51,707 bases of DNA from Spirirestis rafaelensis WJT71-NPBG6 (GCA_019359015.1 JAHHID010000054.1:1-51707); one strand, 5' to 3'. Counted from the stretch's first letter, positions 14,290-21,929 are shown. Program-made: numbers and translations. Notes: generated by a model not told the origin, from the sequence alone.

Positions 14290-14925
14290 ATGACTGTAAT
14301 AACTGTTACTGATGCTCTGGCAGAGTTAACATTGTTGCAAAAGCGGATTGAATCGGCAAGAGCGGCTTTAGAAAAGGGTAATTTGATAACTGTTGTTGAA
14401 GTCGGCAAAGTGCCCACTGGCTTTAAATCGAGAGAGGAGTATGAAGTCAATGCTAAGGCACTTGTACAAAGAGTTCAGGCATTGCTTGATAGAAGACGAG
14501 CTATCAAAAGAGCGATCGTGGTTTCCAATGCTTCTACTCGCGTGACAGTTGCAGGAGACGAGATGACAGTTGCAGAGGCGATTGAAATGAAAAATTTCAT
14601 TGCGTATTACGAGGCAATTCTCGATACTATGCAGTCAGCTTACACTCAAACTCGCAGTCAATATGAGAAAGCGCAGGCGAAAATTAAAGAAAGACTGGAT
14701 AAACTTGCTTTAGAAGTTCTGGGAAAAAATGAAGCTATAAATTCTGAGCAATATCAATCTTTAGTTGATAGCTTTATGGCAAGAGAAGGTGTGGAATTGC
14801 TCGATCCAACTAATATCTCTAAAGAAATTGAAAGACGAATGATATTTATTGAAGAGTTCAAATCGACATGCGATCGCGTACTTTCTATCAGCAATGCCAC
14901 GACAATGGTAGAAATCCCAGATTAG
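14290..14925 (+). CDS. Helical protein encoded inside the tRNA array (phage-like)
   Basis: 211 residues, almost entirely helical and charged, with probable coiled coils at about 5-30, 55-70 and 110-150. The segment STRVTVAGDEMTVAEAIEMKN, a short beta hairpin followed by a helix, recalls uncharacterised proteins of large phages as I remember them. It has no nuclease, synthetase or RNA-modification motif. The ATG is preceded by a GAGGAG-type Shine-Dalgarno (about 14277-14282). It lies on the same strand as the tRNAs, 62 nt after tRNA-Thr, so it is probably part of the array transcript. A phage origin would fit a mobile tRNA array, but this is inference. Confidence 0.7.
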   Translation: MTVITVTDALAELTLLQKRIESARAALEKGNLITVVEVGKVPTGFKSREEYEVNAKALVQRVQALLDRRRAIKRAIVVSNASTRVTVAGDEMTVAEAIEMKNFIAYYEAILDTMQSAYTQTRSQYEKAQAKIKERLDKLALEVLGKNEAINSEQYQSLVDSFMAREGVELLDPTNISKEIERRMIFIEEFKSTCDRVLSISNATTMVEIPD

Positions 14926-14958
14926 AATAATACTTGCTGGTCACTCGAAAATCTCTGA

Positions 14959-15131
14959 ATTTATGGATTGCCTGAAAAGGCAACGAACTTAGGATTCGTC
15001 TCTAACTTTAAAGCTCAAAGGTTAACGCTCATCGCTTAAACCTTAACGCTCAAAGTTTAACTTGTTAAAGTTCAAATTTTAAAGTCTAAAGTTCGATGAA
15101 ATCCAGGAACTTGGTTTAGGTTCCATAAAGC
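14959..15131 (+). tRNA. tRNA-Leu(TAG) with heptameric repeats in the variable region
   Basis: Acceptor strands TTTATG/CATAAA (14960-14965 and 15124-15129) pair over 6 bp. The D-arm is TGCC-TGAAAA-GGCA, without GG. The anticodon arm ACGAA-CTTAGGA-TTCGT at 14983-14999 carries TAG and G37, as in tRNA-Leu. A T-arm GAACT/GGTTC lies at 15107-15123 with loop TGGTTTA. Between anticodon and T arms lie about 107 nt built of 7-nt units. The assignment is tentative. Confidence 0.45.
15001..15098 (+). repeat. Degenerate heptamer tract
   Basis: Reads as successive 7-nt units such as TTTAAAG, CTCAAAG, GTTAACG, CTCATCG, CTTAAAC, CTTAACG, CTCAAAG, TTTAACT and TTCAAAT, interrupted by one 8-nt unit. The periodicity matches the STRR repeats of heterocystous cyanobacteria. 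Confidence 0.7.
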
Positions 15132-15140
15132 CTTGAGGTT

Positions 15141-15183
15141 TCCACCTGGCTGAGTGGTCAGCATTTTTAAATCTTTCAACTAT
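15141..15183 (+). tRNA. 5' half of a broken tRNA
   Basis: A D-arm-like GCTG-AGTGGT-CAGC with GG lies at about 15149-15162. It is followed by an A/T-rich stretch without a normal anticodon arm or T-arm before tRNA-Gly begins. Probably a remnant. Confidence 0.3.
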
Positions 15184-15300
15184 GCAGGTCATATGTGACG
15201 GTGCCATGTGAGTCTTCCAAACTCTTGGCACGAGTACTCTTCTCCTGTCGGAGACGCTGCGCGAACGAGAACGCTCCGCGAACGAGCCTCGTCATTCGCT
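15184..15300 (+). tRNA. tRNA-Gly(TCC) interrupted by a 47-nt repeat in the T-loop
   Basis: Without 15236-15282 the unit has an anticodon arm TGAGT-CTTCCAA-ACTCT (TCC), a D-loop with GG, a perfect T-stem ACGAG/CTCGT and discriminator U. The insert sits between T54 and C56, exactly as in tRNA-Glu. Two acceptor mismatches (A3-C70, C7-C66) suggest decay. Confidence 0.62.
15236..15282 (+). repeat. Small dispersed repeat inside tRNA-Gly
   Basis: 47 nt, identical base for base to 13200-13246, at the homologous position in another tRNA. Confidence 0.85.
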
Positions 15301-15304
15301 TTAT

Positions 15305-15378
15305 AGTCTTGAGCTTCAACCGTAGAGCATTTGCATACTGCTTGCAAGTGGTTGCAAGTTCGATTCTTGTCAGGACTA
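15305..15378 (+). tRNA. tRNA-like unit with anomalous anticodon loop
   Basis: All stems pair: acceptor AGTCTTG/CAGGACT, D-stem GCTT/GAGC, anticodon stem TTGCA/TGCAA, T-stem GCAAG/CTTGT with normal loop TTCGATT. The anticodon loop TACTGCT has A at 33 and C at 37, giving a nominal CTG. The universally conserved U33 is missing, so decoding is doubtful. Confidence 0.5.
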
Positions 15379-15386
15379 TCAAACAT

Positions 15387-15463
15387 GGGGTCATAGCTCA
15401 AATGGATAGAGCGCCTGCCGATGCTTGCAGTTCTTGTCATGGGTTCAAGTCCCATTGGCTCCA
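15387..15463 (+). tRNA. tRNA-like unit with an 8-nt anticodon loop
   Basis: Acceptor GGGGTCA/TGGCTCC (two wobbles), a D-arm with GG and T-arm ATGGG-TTCAAGT-CCCAT look normal. The anticodon stem is CTGC/GCAG around an 8-nt loop CGATGCTT, so no anticodon can be assigned. Confidence 0.5.
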
Positions 15464-15468
15464 CTGAT

Positions 15469-15544
15469 GGTGTCTGAAGCCAAAGTGGTCGCGGCGCTTG
15501 TTTGTGGAACAAGTAATTAGCGGGTTCAAGCCCCGTCAGATACC
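15469..15544 (+). tRNA. tRNA-His(GTG)
   Basis: An 8-bp acceptor including G-1 paired with C73, diagnostic of tRNA-His. Anticodon arm CTTGT-TTGTGGA-ACAAG. T-loop TTCAAGC. Confidence 0.92.
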
Positions 15545-15551
15545 TTTGAAT

Positions 15552-15634
15552 GGAAGATGCCGCTGAATGGTCGGCAACTAGACTTGAAATCTAGAGTACA
15601 GGCAACTGTAGGGGTTCGATTCCTCCATCTTCCT
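15552..15634 (+). tRNA. tRNA-Ser(TGA)
   Basis: Acceptor GGAAGAT/ATCTTCC, anticodon arm CTAGA-CTTGAAA-TCTAG, a long variable arm (about 15594-15609, TACAGGCAACTGTA) and T-loop TTCGATT. The discriminator appears to be U rather than the usual G. Confidence 0.85.
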
Positions 15635-15638
15635 TTAT

Positions 15639-15710
15639 CCACCTGAAGCCGAGAAGCGAGGCGCTGTGCTGATAACACAGAGTTAAGAGGGGCAGTACCT
15701 CTGAGGTGGA
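15639..15710 (+). tRNA. tRNA-Ile(GAT) with non-canonical D- and T-loops
   Basis: Anticodon arm CTGTG-CTGATAA-CACAG and T-stem AGAGG/CCTCT are perfect, and discriminator A fits Ile. The D-loop (AGAAGCG region) has no GG and the T-loop is GGCAGTA. G7-G66 is mismatched. Stems are kept while the elbow contacts are lost. Confidence 0.68.
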
Positions 15711-15713
15711 TTT

Positions 15714-15786
15714 GGGATCGTCGTCTAATGGCTAAGGCTTTCGGCTTCTACCCGAATAATTGGGGGTTCAAGTCCCTCCGATCCCG
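15714..15786 (+). tRNA. tRNA-Arg(TCT)
   Basis: Acceptor GGGATCG/CGATCCC, anticodon arm TTCGG-CTTCTAC-CCGAA, T-loop TTCAAGT, discriminator G. Confidence 0.92.
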
Positions 15787-15790
15787 TTGT

Positions 15791-15813
15791 CCTTGTCTGC
15801 ATCCAGCAGACAA
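15791..15813 (+). repeat. Hairpin between two tRNAs
   Basis: Perfect 9-bp stem CTTGTCTGC/GCAGACAAG with a 5-nt loop, between tRNA-Arg and tRNA-Lys. It has no T run, so it is a processing or spacer hairpin rather than a clear terminator. Confidence 0.55.
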
Positions 15814-15833
15814 GTCTGTTATCCCCATTTTTT

Positions 15834-15905
15834 GGGTGGTTGGCATAACGGCTGTGCAGCTGGCTTTTAACCAGCACTACATAGGTTCGACTCCTATACC
15901 ACCCA
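15834..15905 (+). tRNA. tRNA-Lys(TTT), last unit of the array
   Basis: Acceptor GGGTGGT/ACCACCC, anticodon arm GCTGG-CTTTTAA-CCAGC, T-loop TTCGACT, discriminator A. Confidence 0.93.
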
Positions 15906-16522
15906 TTTTTAATTAATAGAATTTAATTTTCTTTTTGCTATTAAATTCTAGATTAGAGAAAATACTTTAACTAAAACTTTTTTGGCGGTTACAATTAAAT
16001 TATGTGTCTCTAAACGAAAAATAATTTAGAGGCGATCGCTCAATTACATCTCTTAAATATCTCTTAGGCAGTGGATAATTAATTACTGTATGACTATACA
16101 TAAATTAATTAACTAATCAACCTAAATTCAATATCATCTACATTTATAGTTAAGATACCAAAATGTAATTAACTTTATCTATCTATAGAGTGATTCTGTT
16201 GCGAATATAAATAAATAAAATTTCACCCTAGGGGTCGATGAAAATGTTAGCGTCCTAGAAGTATAAAAAAATAAGCGAACCTTGAAAGAAGAATTTTAAT
16301 GTGATCCGCAAGACTTTTATAGAAAAGTCACGGTTGATTTGCCTGTTTCTCCACCAAGCCGATGCGGAACATGCAGCCCCCCTCTTCACAAGGTTTGTAG
16401 AGCAAGAACGTAAAGATGGAAGCACAGCTTGATGATTTGATTGCTCAAATTGACTAGCTAAGGGCATACGCTTCTCTATCAAATAAAAAGTTCTGCGTTA
16501 GTGCTGTTATCGAGGATTTCAA
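15906..16522. other. Intergenic region after the tRNA array
   Basis: Directly after the last tRNA is an A/T hairpin with 10-bp arms (TAGAATTTAA at 15917-15926, TTAAATTCTA at 15941-15950) that may end the array transcript. The rest is A/T-rich. Short frames near 16380-16460 have no recognisable domain. The promoter of the next gene should lie at about 16440-16510. Confidence 0.45.
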
Positions 16523-16885
16523 ATGAAAAGAATTGATTCTGTTTTATCTATGCTACGCCCTGTGCGTTTTCTAGTTGTTGCTTTTACCTGTGCTTTACTA
16601 CTTTTAACTAACGCTTTTCCGGCTTTCGCGATCGGCACTACTAAAAGCCACCCAACAGAAGCTACAGATCAGCTAAATCAAATTCAGCGCAAAACTGATC
16701 AAATAGCTACTGAGCCTCCTCCTTCAATGTCAAGGGAGCAAGAAGAAACAAGCGGCGGAGGACTTAATGAGGTTCAGGGAACAGCTGACATTGATAAAAT
16801 GAGCCGTCCTGAGAATTCACAAAATGCGACGACAGTGGAAGATGAAGTTAAGGGTATTCTGGAAAAGGTGACAGGTAAAAAGTAA
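16523..16885 (+). CDS. Small exported stress-type protein (low-temperature-induced-like)
   Basis: 120 residues. A signal peptide or anchor (RFLVVAFTCALLLLTNAFPAFA, about residues 14-36, ending in an AxA-type cleavage site) is followed by a hydrophilic, helical and probably disordered region. The mature part resembles cyanobacterial low-temperature-induced or lipoprotein-like stress proteins as I recall them. GAGG precedes the ATG. It heads a block of stress genes (Dps, ChaB-type, CsbD, GlsB) and ends at its own terminator. Confidence 0.6.
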   Translation: MKRIDSVLSMLRPVRFLVVAFTCALLLLTNAFPAFAIGTTKSHPTEATDQLNQIQRKTDQIATEPPPSMSREQEETSGGGLNEVQGTADIDKMSRPENSQNATTVEDEVKGILEKVTGKK

Positions 16886-16887
16886 GT

Positions 16888-16944
16888 AAGACCAAATATC
16901 TATCAATCTGGACATCTTTATCAAAGTAGGTTTTGGTCTTTTTT
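16888..16944 (+). terminator. Rho-independent terminator
   Basis: AAGACCAAA at 16888-16896 pairs with TTTGGTCTT at 16932-16940, followed by a T run. Confidence 0.65.
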
Positions 16945-17219
16945 ATTGCAGACATCTTGATTGCTGATTGTAATCAAGATGTCTATTACTATTTTTTATA
17001 GTAAAATTCAGGATGTGTATTAAATTACCTTAAATTAAGACGATTAATTATTCTTTAAAAAGGAATAACTATCAATATTTAGCAAGTGTTAAATTATTTA
17101 CAAAAATATAATTATTCCTTTGAGAATTTATGTGCCTTTGATAATACTTCCTTAGGTTGATGTTGCTTGGTGGGAAATTGGTGAACCTAGAAGGAGAGTT
17201 AGCCTAGAGATTGAAAATT

Positions 17220-17759
17220 ATGCGTAAGTTAAACATTGGTTTGACAGAAGAACAACGTCAAGGTGTAATTAACCTGTTGAATCAAGATTTGGCAGATGCC
17301 TATTTACTCTTAGTGAAAACGAAGAAGTTCCACTGGGATGTCGTTGGACCTCAGTTCCGTAGTCTGCACCAGCTTTGGGAAGAGCACTACACAGCACTAA
17401 CTGAAACTATCGACTCAGTAGCTGAACGCGTTCGTGCTTTGGGTGGTTATCCAATTGGGACAATGGAAGGATTTCTCAAGGTTGCATCTCTCAAAGAGCA
17501 GGCTGAAACCGTCCCCTTAGCAACTGAGATGGTGTCTCAATTAGTGAACGATCATGAGCAGGTCATTCGCAACTTACGTGACCATGTAGATCAGTGTGGT
17601 GATCAGTTCCATGATCAAGGAACTGCCGACTTCCTAACTGGACTAATGGAAGGGCATGAAGAGATGGCTTGGATGCTGCGCTCCTTTATCGAAGGGGAAT
17701 CACTGCAATCAGATGGTAGTCAGCAAGCACAAGGAATCAAAACACCTGTAGGTGTGTAA
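17220..17759 (+). CDS. dps: Dps family DNA-binding ferritin-like protein
   Basis: About 179 residues, the usual Dps length. The ferroxidase-site signature is present: TKKFHWDVVGPQFRSLHQLWEEHY with its His and Glu residues, followed by the typical TIDSVAERVRALGGYP. Dps forms 12-subunit shells that oxidise ferrous iron with peroxide and protect DNA in stress and stationary phase. ATG 17220 fits the homologues; TTG 17211 is an in-frame alternative closer to the GGAG. A very strong hairpin follows the gene. Its neighbours are other stress genes. Confidence 0.9.
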   Translation: MRKLNIGLTEEQRQGVINLLNQDLADAYLLLVKTKKFHWDVVGPQFRSLHQLWEEHYTALTETIDSVAERVRALGGYPIGTMEGFLKVASLKEQAETVPLATEMVSQLVNDHEQVIRNLRDHVDQCGDQFHDQGTADFLTGLMEGHEEMAWMLRSFIEGESLQSDGSQQAQGIKTPVGV

Positions 17760-17798
17760 GGGTAAGCAGATATAGCGTAATCCATAATGTCTGATTAG

Positions 17799-17848
17799 GA
17801 GAATGCAGATGCGGGCAGAGAAAATATTTCCGCATCTGCATTCTCAGT
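17799..17848 (+). terminator. Long hairpin after dps
   Basis: Perfect 16-bp stem GAGAATGCAGATGCGG / CCGCATCTGCATTCTC at 17799-17814 and 17830-17845, followed by AGTTTTCC. Probably the dps terminator and 3'-end stabiliser. Confidence 0.7.
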
Positions 17849-17885
17849 TTTCCTGATAAAAAAGCAAGATATAAGGTGCATCAAA

Positions 17886-18653
17886 ATGACTGAAGCATAT
17901 AAGGCAGAACGTACTATTTCTGCTGTTTTTAAAGAGCAAAAGCAAATTGATGACGTTATTCGACGTTTAATAGACCGCGGTGTGTCTAGAGATCATATCT
18001 CGGTGATGGGCAGAAACTTTCAGTCGGAAACTCGAATTGCTGGTTTCATCAGTAAAAGGGATGTGATTTTGGGAGGTTTGAGAACAGGAGCCATTTTTGG
18101 TTCTTTGTTTGGTTCCTTCCTCAGCTTACTTTCTGGTGTAGGTGTACTGTTTATTCCTTTTGTCGGTCCGATTGTGGCAGCAGGTCCGATTGGTGCAGTA
18201 CTGTTAGGAGCAGCTAGTGGTGCGATCGCCGGCAGTGCAGGTGCAGGTTTAGTATCGGTTCTCACTACATTGGGTATGCCAGAAGATAAAGCCACTATTT
18301 ATCAAACCCGCTTACAAGCTGGTGAGTTTTTAGTGATGGCAGAAGTTGCAAGCGATCGCGCTGGCGAATTTCAACTTTTGTTAGAAAGTGCTGGTGGTGA
18401 AGAGATTCACACAATTGAGGCAACATTGGCTCGCGCTTGTTCTGGTGCTTGCAACAGCGTAGAGGATTTATCTCCGGAAGCTCGCTCTCATCTTTCTGTT
18501 GACGCTCAACGCACATTTATGGAGCGTTATAACGCTGTGTTCAATGAGTCAAATGACCAAACCAAAGCGGAACATGCTGCTTGGGAAGCAGTTCATCAGC
18601 AATATGATGAAGATGAAAATGGCGTTTGGTCTAAGTCGAAAGTGGGCGTTTAA
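17886..18653 (+). CDS. ChaB-domain protein with a glycine-rich membrane segment
   Basis: 255 residues in three parts. Residues 1-50 resemble the general-stress (YflT/GsiB-like) fold ([30 protein letters not shown]). Residues about 62-135 are a Gly/Ala-rich hydrophobic region of two or three helices. The C-terminal 60 residues match ChaB ([37 protein letters not shown]). ChaB was named for a link to the ChaA cation antiporter, but its biochemical role is unknown. It sits between dps and the TIGR02587/TIGR02588 pair in a stress block, so a role in envelope or salt stress is an inference. Confidence 0.78.
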   Translation: MTEAYKAERTISAVFKEQKQIDDVIRRLIDRGVSRDHISVMGRNFQSETRIAGFISKRDVILGGLRTGAIFGSLFGSFLSLLSGVGVLFIPFVGPIVAAGPIGAVLLGAASGAIAGSAGAGLVSVLTTLGMPEDKATIYQTRLQAGEFLVMAEVASDRAGEFQLLLESAGGEEIHTIEATLARACSGACNSVEDLSPEARSHLSVDAQRTFMERYNAVFNESNDQTKAEHAAWEAVHQQYDEDENGVWSKSKVGV

Positions 18654-18662
18654 AAGTTGTAG

Positions 18663-18682
18663 AGACGCGAAATTTCGCGTCT
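18663..18682. repeat. Perfect palindrome AGACGCGAAATTTCGCGTCT
   Basis: A 20-nt self-complementary sequence after the ChaB gene, common between cyanobacterial genes. It may act as a terminator for both flanking convergent genes. Confidence 0.65.
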
Positions 18683-18710
18683 GTACTTTGGAGTTCCTAA
18701 CTTTTTAATA

Positions 18711-19109
18711 CTAAGGTAACTTATAGCTGGCAACTCGCAGAGTTAATTGACCTTTGCGAGGGTCAGTCCTAAATATAAAAGCTCCTTCTTCTCTTTCACT
18801 ACGAGATAAAAAATCAATCTGTTGTTCTCCTGTTTCTATAACTTCATTGTTGATTTTTAATTCAGCCATAATTTGTACTGATTCGGCTGTTTCTTCTCCT
18901 GTATTAATGATTTCAAAGGGGACATAGAATTGTCCATCTACCTCTCGAATTTTCTGTTTGTTGCTTACAGAAAGAATAGGGGGTTCATGGTTATCATTTA
19001 CCCAGGTGTAACATACCAGACCGACAATTCCTGTGAGGATGAATGTTGCCGCGCTAAATGTAACCCATTCAGCAAGCGATCGCTTTGGTCGTTGTTCTGT
19101 TTGACTCAT
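18711..19109 (-). CDS. TIGR02588-type single-pass membrane protein
   Basis: 132 residues from ATG 19109. One transmembrane helix at about 18-38 (FSAATFILTGIVGLVCYTWV) is followed by a soluble beta-rich domain (FYVPFEIINTGEETAESVQIMAEL) resembling an immunoglobulin-like fold. The ATG overlaps the stop of the upstream gene (ATGA), so the two are translationally coupled. The TIGR02587/TIGR02588 pair is conserved as neighbours in bacteria; function unknown. The longer frame to 19259 is overlap with the neighbour. Confidence 0.8.
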   Translation of the reverse strand: MSQTEQRPKRSLAEWVTFSAATFILTGIVGLVCYTWVNDNHEPPILSVSNKQKIREVDGQFYVPFEIINTGEETAESVQIMAELKINNEVIETGEQQIDFLSRSEREEGAFIFRTDPRKGQLTLRVASYKLP

Positions 19110-19996
19110 AACGTTAACCTTCCAGCTGCACCGCCAATTGTTGCAGGTAATCCAAGCAACAAAGTGTGATCTAACCACATTGTCCAAGGGTCGCTTAATG
19201 TCAGCTTTTGAAAGAACCACAACATTAAAGCGCTTGCTAACAGCGATACTAAATAGCACATAATCGTTTCACTTAGCGGACGTTGGAAAATTCCTTGTTG
19301 CTGTCTGCGTTTTTGTTGGTCTGAAAAGCCTGCTTGAAATACAATTGCATAAGAAATCACCAAAGATGAGGCAATTATTGTTAAAAGCCAAGGTGGTGAA
19401 GCCCCTGCCGCTAACATGGGAATTTCATCTGTTGGTGCAATATTAAAGGCAATTACTGTTGCACCAATTAGAGTCGCGCCAATATCAGCGAGGGTAGCTT
19501 CTAAGTCATCTGGTGCGTTCTGGTTAGGAGAGTTATTTGGCTTACCATCTGGTTGCTCTTTTGGGTTGGCATTACGACTATCTCCCAAAAGCTGGTTGGC
19601 TAATGCCACTCCTAAGCTAAATGGTACGCTTTCAAAGATGATTTTACCTAAAGCTTCCTTGAAGGCAGTTTCTGGTGTCAGTTCTCGCAATAGCAGCAGC
19701 ATGAGAGCCGAGCAAATTACTCCGATTGCTATAGCTTCTACTGTATCCATTGCCGCTTCATAAGCTGATGCCATATGTCTGCGTTTGCGAAAGCCATCAG
19801 TTTGATTGAGTAAGAAAACTACAATAAATGTTAGTGCGATCGCTACCATCATCATTGGCGGTTTTGCTAGTGAACCAATCCACCAAACTTCCATCGTGTA
19901 AAGCAAGGGAATGCCAAACAAAAATCCTCCACTCGCACCCCTAATTATGTCATTAAATTCACGTGTCCAAATATTTCTCTTCCGCTTAAGTGCCAC
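19106..19996 (-). CDS. TIGR02587 family integral membrane protein
   Basis: 296 residues with about seven or eight transmembrane helices. Signatures are REFNDIIRGASGGFLFGIPLLYTMEVWW at the N-terminus and ALPATIGGAAGRL-like at the end. A polar loop of about 35 residues (NPKEQPDGKPNNSPNQ) separates the halves. This family is usually followed directly by a TIGR02588 gene, as here with a 4-nt overlap. Function unknown. The genomic company (Dps, ChaB, CsbD, GlsB) suggests a stress-related membrane role, which is inference. Confidence 0.82.
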   Translation of the reverse strand: MALKRKRNIWTREFNDIIRGASGGFLFGIPLLYTMEVWWIGSLAKPPMMMVAIALTFIVVFLLNQTDGFRKRRHMASAYEAAMDTVEAIAIGVICSALMLLLLRELTPETAFKEALGKIIFESVPFSLGVALANQLLGDSRNANPKEQPDGKPNNSPNQNAPDDLEATLADIGATLIGATVIAFNIAPTDEIPMLAAGASPPWLLTIIASSLVISYAIVFQAGFSDQQKRRQQQGIFQRPLSETIMCYLVSLLASALMLWFFQKLTLSDPWTMWLDHTLLLGLPATIGGAAGRLTL

Positions 19997-20215
19997 CTTT
20001 ATACTTTCCTTAAGTATTTTTTATTTGCTCAAATCATAATTTAATTACAAATGTTATTAATTTTTCTTAGTTAATTATTTATGTATGACTTATATCTATC
20101 CTAGGGAAGACGATATTCAGACAAAAGTCTATCTAATGATAGTTATCAAATAAATTGTATATCGATAAAATTAATTATAAAGTTACAAAATAATAATTAA
20201 AATAGGTTCAAAAAT

Positions 20216-20395
20216 ATGAGCGCTGAAAATAGAATCAAGGCAACTGCTAAAAATATTGAAGGTAAGGTTCAAGAAACTCTTGGTGAATTAACTGGCAATC
20301 CAGAAGACAAGGCTCAAGGCAAAGTAAAGCAAGCTGAAGCCCAAGTTATTCACACAGCTGAAAACATAAAAGATGAATTTAAAAAATCTTTATAA
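20216..20395 (+). CDS. CsbD family stress protein
   Basis: 59 residues, fully hydrophilic and helical: NRIKATAKNIEGKVQETLGEL, then GNPEDKAQGKVKQAEAQV. This is the CsbD/YjbJ signature, a small abundant stress protein of unknown mechanism. ATG 20216 to TAA 20395. It is preceded by an A/T-rich promoter region and followed by a terminator at 20586-20624. Confidence 0.88.
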   Translation: MSAENRIKATAKNIEGKVQETLGELTGNPEDKAQGKVKQAEAQVIHTAENIKDEFKKSL

Positions 20396-20585
20396 TCATC
20401 AGGGTTGTCCAGATTAGATATTAGGGTGCATATACAATAGAGCAGTTCGGCTTCTCAAAACAAGATTAGGGTGTATCTACAATTTTATATCTAAATATTC
20501 AATTAAGGTATATTAAGCTTAAAACCCTGGTAAGTTAGCGCTTAGGCAAAACAATTGCTATTAATTTTTACCCGGATATATAACT

Positions 20586-20624
20586 AAATACTCCACCTGC
20601 ATTAAGCAAGTGGAGTATTTTTAT
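20586..20624 (+). terminator. Rho-independent terminator
   Basis: AAATACTCCAC / GTGGAGTATTT stem with a 13-nt loop and a following T run. It lies 190 nt after the CsbD gene. Confidence 0.7.
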
Positions 20625-20692
20625 ATATCTGAAATAGTAAGCAGTTAGTACCTAATAAATTGGCTCTAACTATAATTATTATTGCCATTCAA

Positions 20693-20965
20693 CTAAGCAC
20701 TGGTACGTCCAGCAATTAATCCCCAAAGGAAAATAGCAATCATTGCACCAAGCACAGCAACAATTAGACCAGGAATACTGAGACCAGCCGCAGCAAATTG
20801 TAGTGATCCTGTCTCTAAGATGGAAACTATGGTTCCCCCAACAAAAGCGCCGACTATACCTAAAATCATTGTTGTGAGAATACCACCGCCTTGACGACCG
20901 GGGTAAATAGCTTTGGCGATCGCTCCGGCTATAAGACCAAGAATAATCCAAGCAATAATGTTCAT
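20693..20965 (-). CDS. GlsB/YeaQ/YmgE family membrane protein
   Basis: About 90 residues with three glycine-rich hydrophobic helices: NIIAWIILGLIAGAIAKAIYPG, GGGILTTMILGIVGAFVGGTI and LIVAVLGAMIAIFLWGLIAGR. This is the transglycosylase-associated / YeaQ family, small inner-membrane proteins induced by stress. I chose ATG 20965 because homologues begin MNIIAWI; the frame is open to 20986. It is monocistronic within the stress block. Confidence 0.88.
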   Translation of the reverse strand: MNIIAWIILGLIAGAIAKAIYPGRQGGGILTTMILGIVGAFVGGTIVSILETGSLQFAAAGLSIPGLIVAVLGAMIAIFLWGLIAGRTSA

Positions 20966-21061
20966 TTTTTTTAAGCCCATCAACAATCTTACTACTATTC
21001 TATCGATTAGTTATGAACCTATTCTTCTATCGTAAGAGATAACTAATACATGTTAAGAAAA

Positions 21062-21616
21062 CTAAAGTGTTTTTATCTTTTGTAGATACTCAGGTGGTAC
21101 ATTATCTACTAACCAAACATTATTATCAGAACAGTAAAACTCGTAACCTGCCTGATACATTGCCTTAGTTTTTACAGCAAAAACTATCGGTTTACCGTGC
21201 CTTGCACCAACAGTTGTGGCGGTAAGAATATCTGCCGAAAGATGGACATGATGGCGCGACATTTTAGAAAGTCCGGTTTGCAGAATTGATTCAACGGCTT
21301 TGTGTCCTGTACCGTGATAGAGGACATCAGGAGGAACAACAGCTTCTAGCTGCAAATCGACTTCTACACTATGTCCTTGGTTAGCACGAATGAGAGTGCC
21401 TGTAGAGTCAAAGGAAAAGCGTTGTTTGTCATTGTAAGCGACAACTAAATCCAATTCCTCACGGCTGATAGGAAACTGATGTTTTTTACAAGCTGCTAAT
21501 AGTTCATCGACACCAACCCAGCCACTAGGGGAAAGGGTAATGTTTATTCTTTGTGGTTGATGTCGTAGATGTTTGCTGAGATATTTGCTGATTTTGACGA
21601 GACGAGAATTGTCCAT
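21062..21616 (-). CDS. kptA: RNA 2'-phosphotransferase (KptA/Tpt1)
   Basis: 184 residues, full family length. The conserved residues are present: SKYLSKHLRHQP, IRANQGHSVEVDL, LYHGTGHKAVESIL, SRHHVHLS and GARHGKPIVF, supplying the Arg-His-Arg-Arg catalytic set. The enzyme moves an internal 2'-phosphate from RNA to NAD+, giving ADP-ribose cyclic phosphate. In eukaryotes this ends tRNA splicing. The bacterial substrate is unsettled and may be repaired RNA. A deleted RNA ligase remnant lies 7.5 kb away, which may reflect a former RNA-repair set. Confidence 0.9.
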   Translation of the reverse strand: MDNSRLVKISKYLSKHLRHQPQRINITLSPSGWVGVDELLAACKKHQFPISREELDLVVAYNDKQRFSFDSTGTLIRANQGHSVEVDLQLEAVVPPDVLYHGTGHKAVESILQTGLSKMSRHHVHLSADILTATTVGARHGKPIVFAVKTKAMYQAGYEFYCSDNNVWLVDNVPPEYLQKIKTL

Positions 21617-21635
21617 ATTAGGGTCAGAACTGCGC

Positions 21636-21929
21636 CTAAACGTCTACCACAGTACTGTATACATGAGCATCGTTAGAAACAATGGCTTGAGAAAATTCCG
21701 GATTATGTAAATCTTTAAAACCTTGAGTTTCTCTCATGGCTTTCAGATGCGCTTCACTTTCCCAGTTAGCGATCGCAGTGACTCTTGTATTATCATCGCT
21801 GACAAGTAACTTGGCAGAAATAAATCCTGGCTGATGCTTAACAACATCCATATATACTTTTTGGATATTGAGGAAAGCATCTTCTTGCTTTTCTGGTAAA
21901 ACTGTGAAAACATTCACAAAAGTAATCAT
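21636..21929 (-). CDS. Antibiotic-biosynthesis-monooxygenase (ABM) domain protein
   Basis: 97 residues forming a single ferredoxin-like ABM fold: ITFVNVFTVLPEKQEDAFLN, then QPGFISAKLLVSDD, RVTAIANWESEAHLKAM. Such proteins are small dimeric oxygenases or heme-binding proteins; substrate unknown. It ends 20 nt before kptA on the same strand, so it may be cotranscribed with it. Confidence 0.82.
   Translation of the reverse strand: MITFVNVFTVLPEKQEDAFLNIQKVYMDVVKHQPGFISAKLLVSDDNTRVTAIANWESEAHLKAMRETQGFKDLHNPEFSQAIVSNDAHVYSTVVDV

Noticed and set aside
14983-15129. CRISPR array suggested by the short periodic repeats
   Set aside because: The period is 7 nt with no spacers, and no cas genes are in the window.
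18711-19259. Longer 182-residue version of the TIGR02588 protein
   Set aside because: The extra N-terminal part is read in another frame of the upstream TIGR02587 gene. The ATG at 19109 overlapping its stop codon is the natural start.
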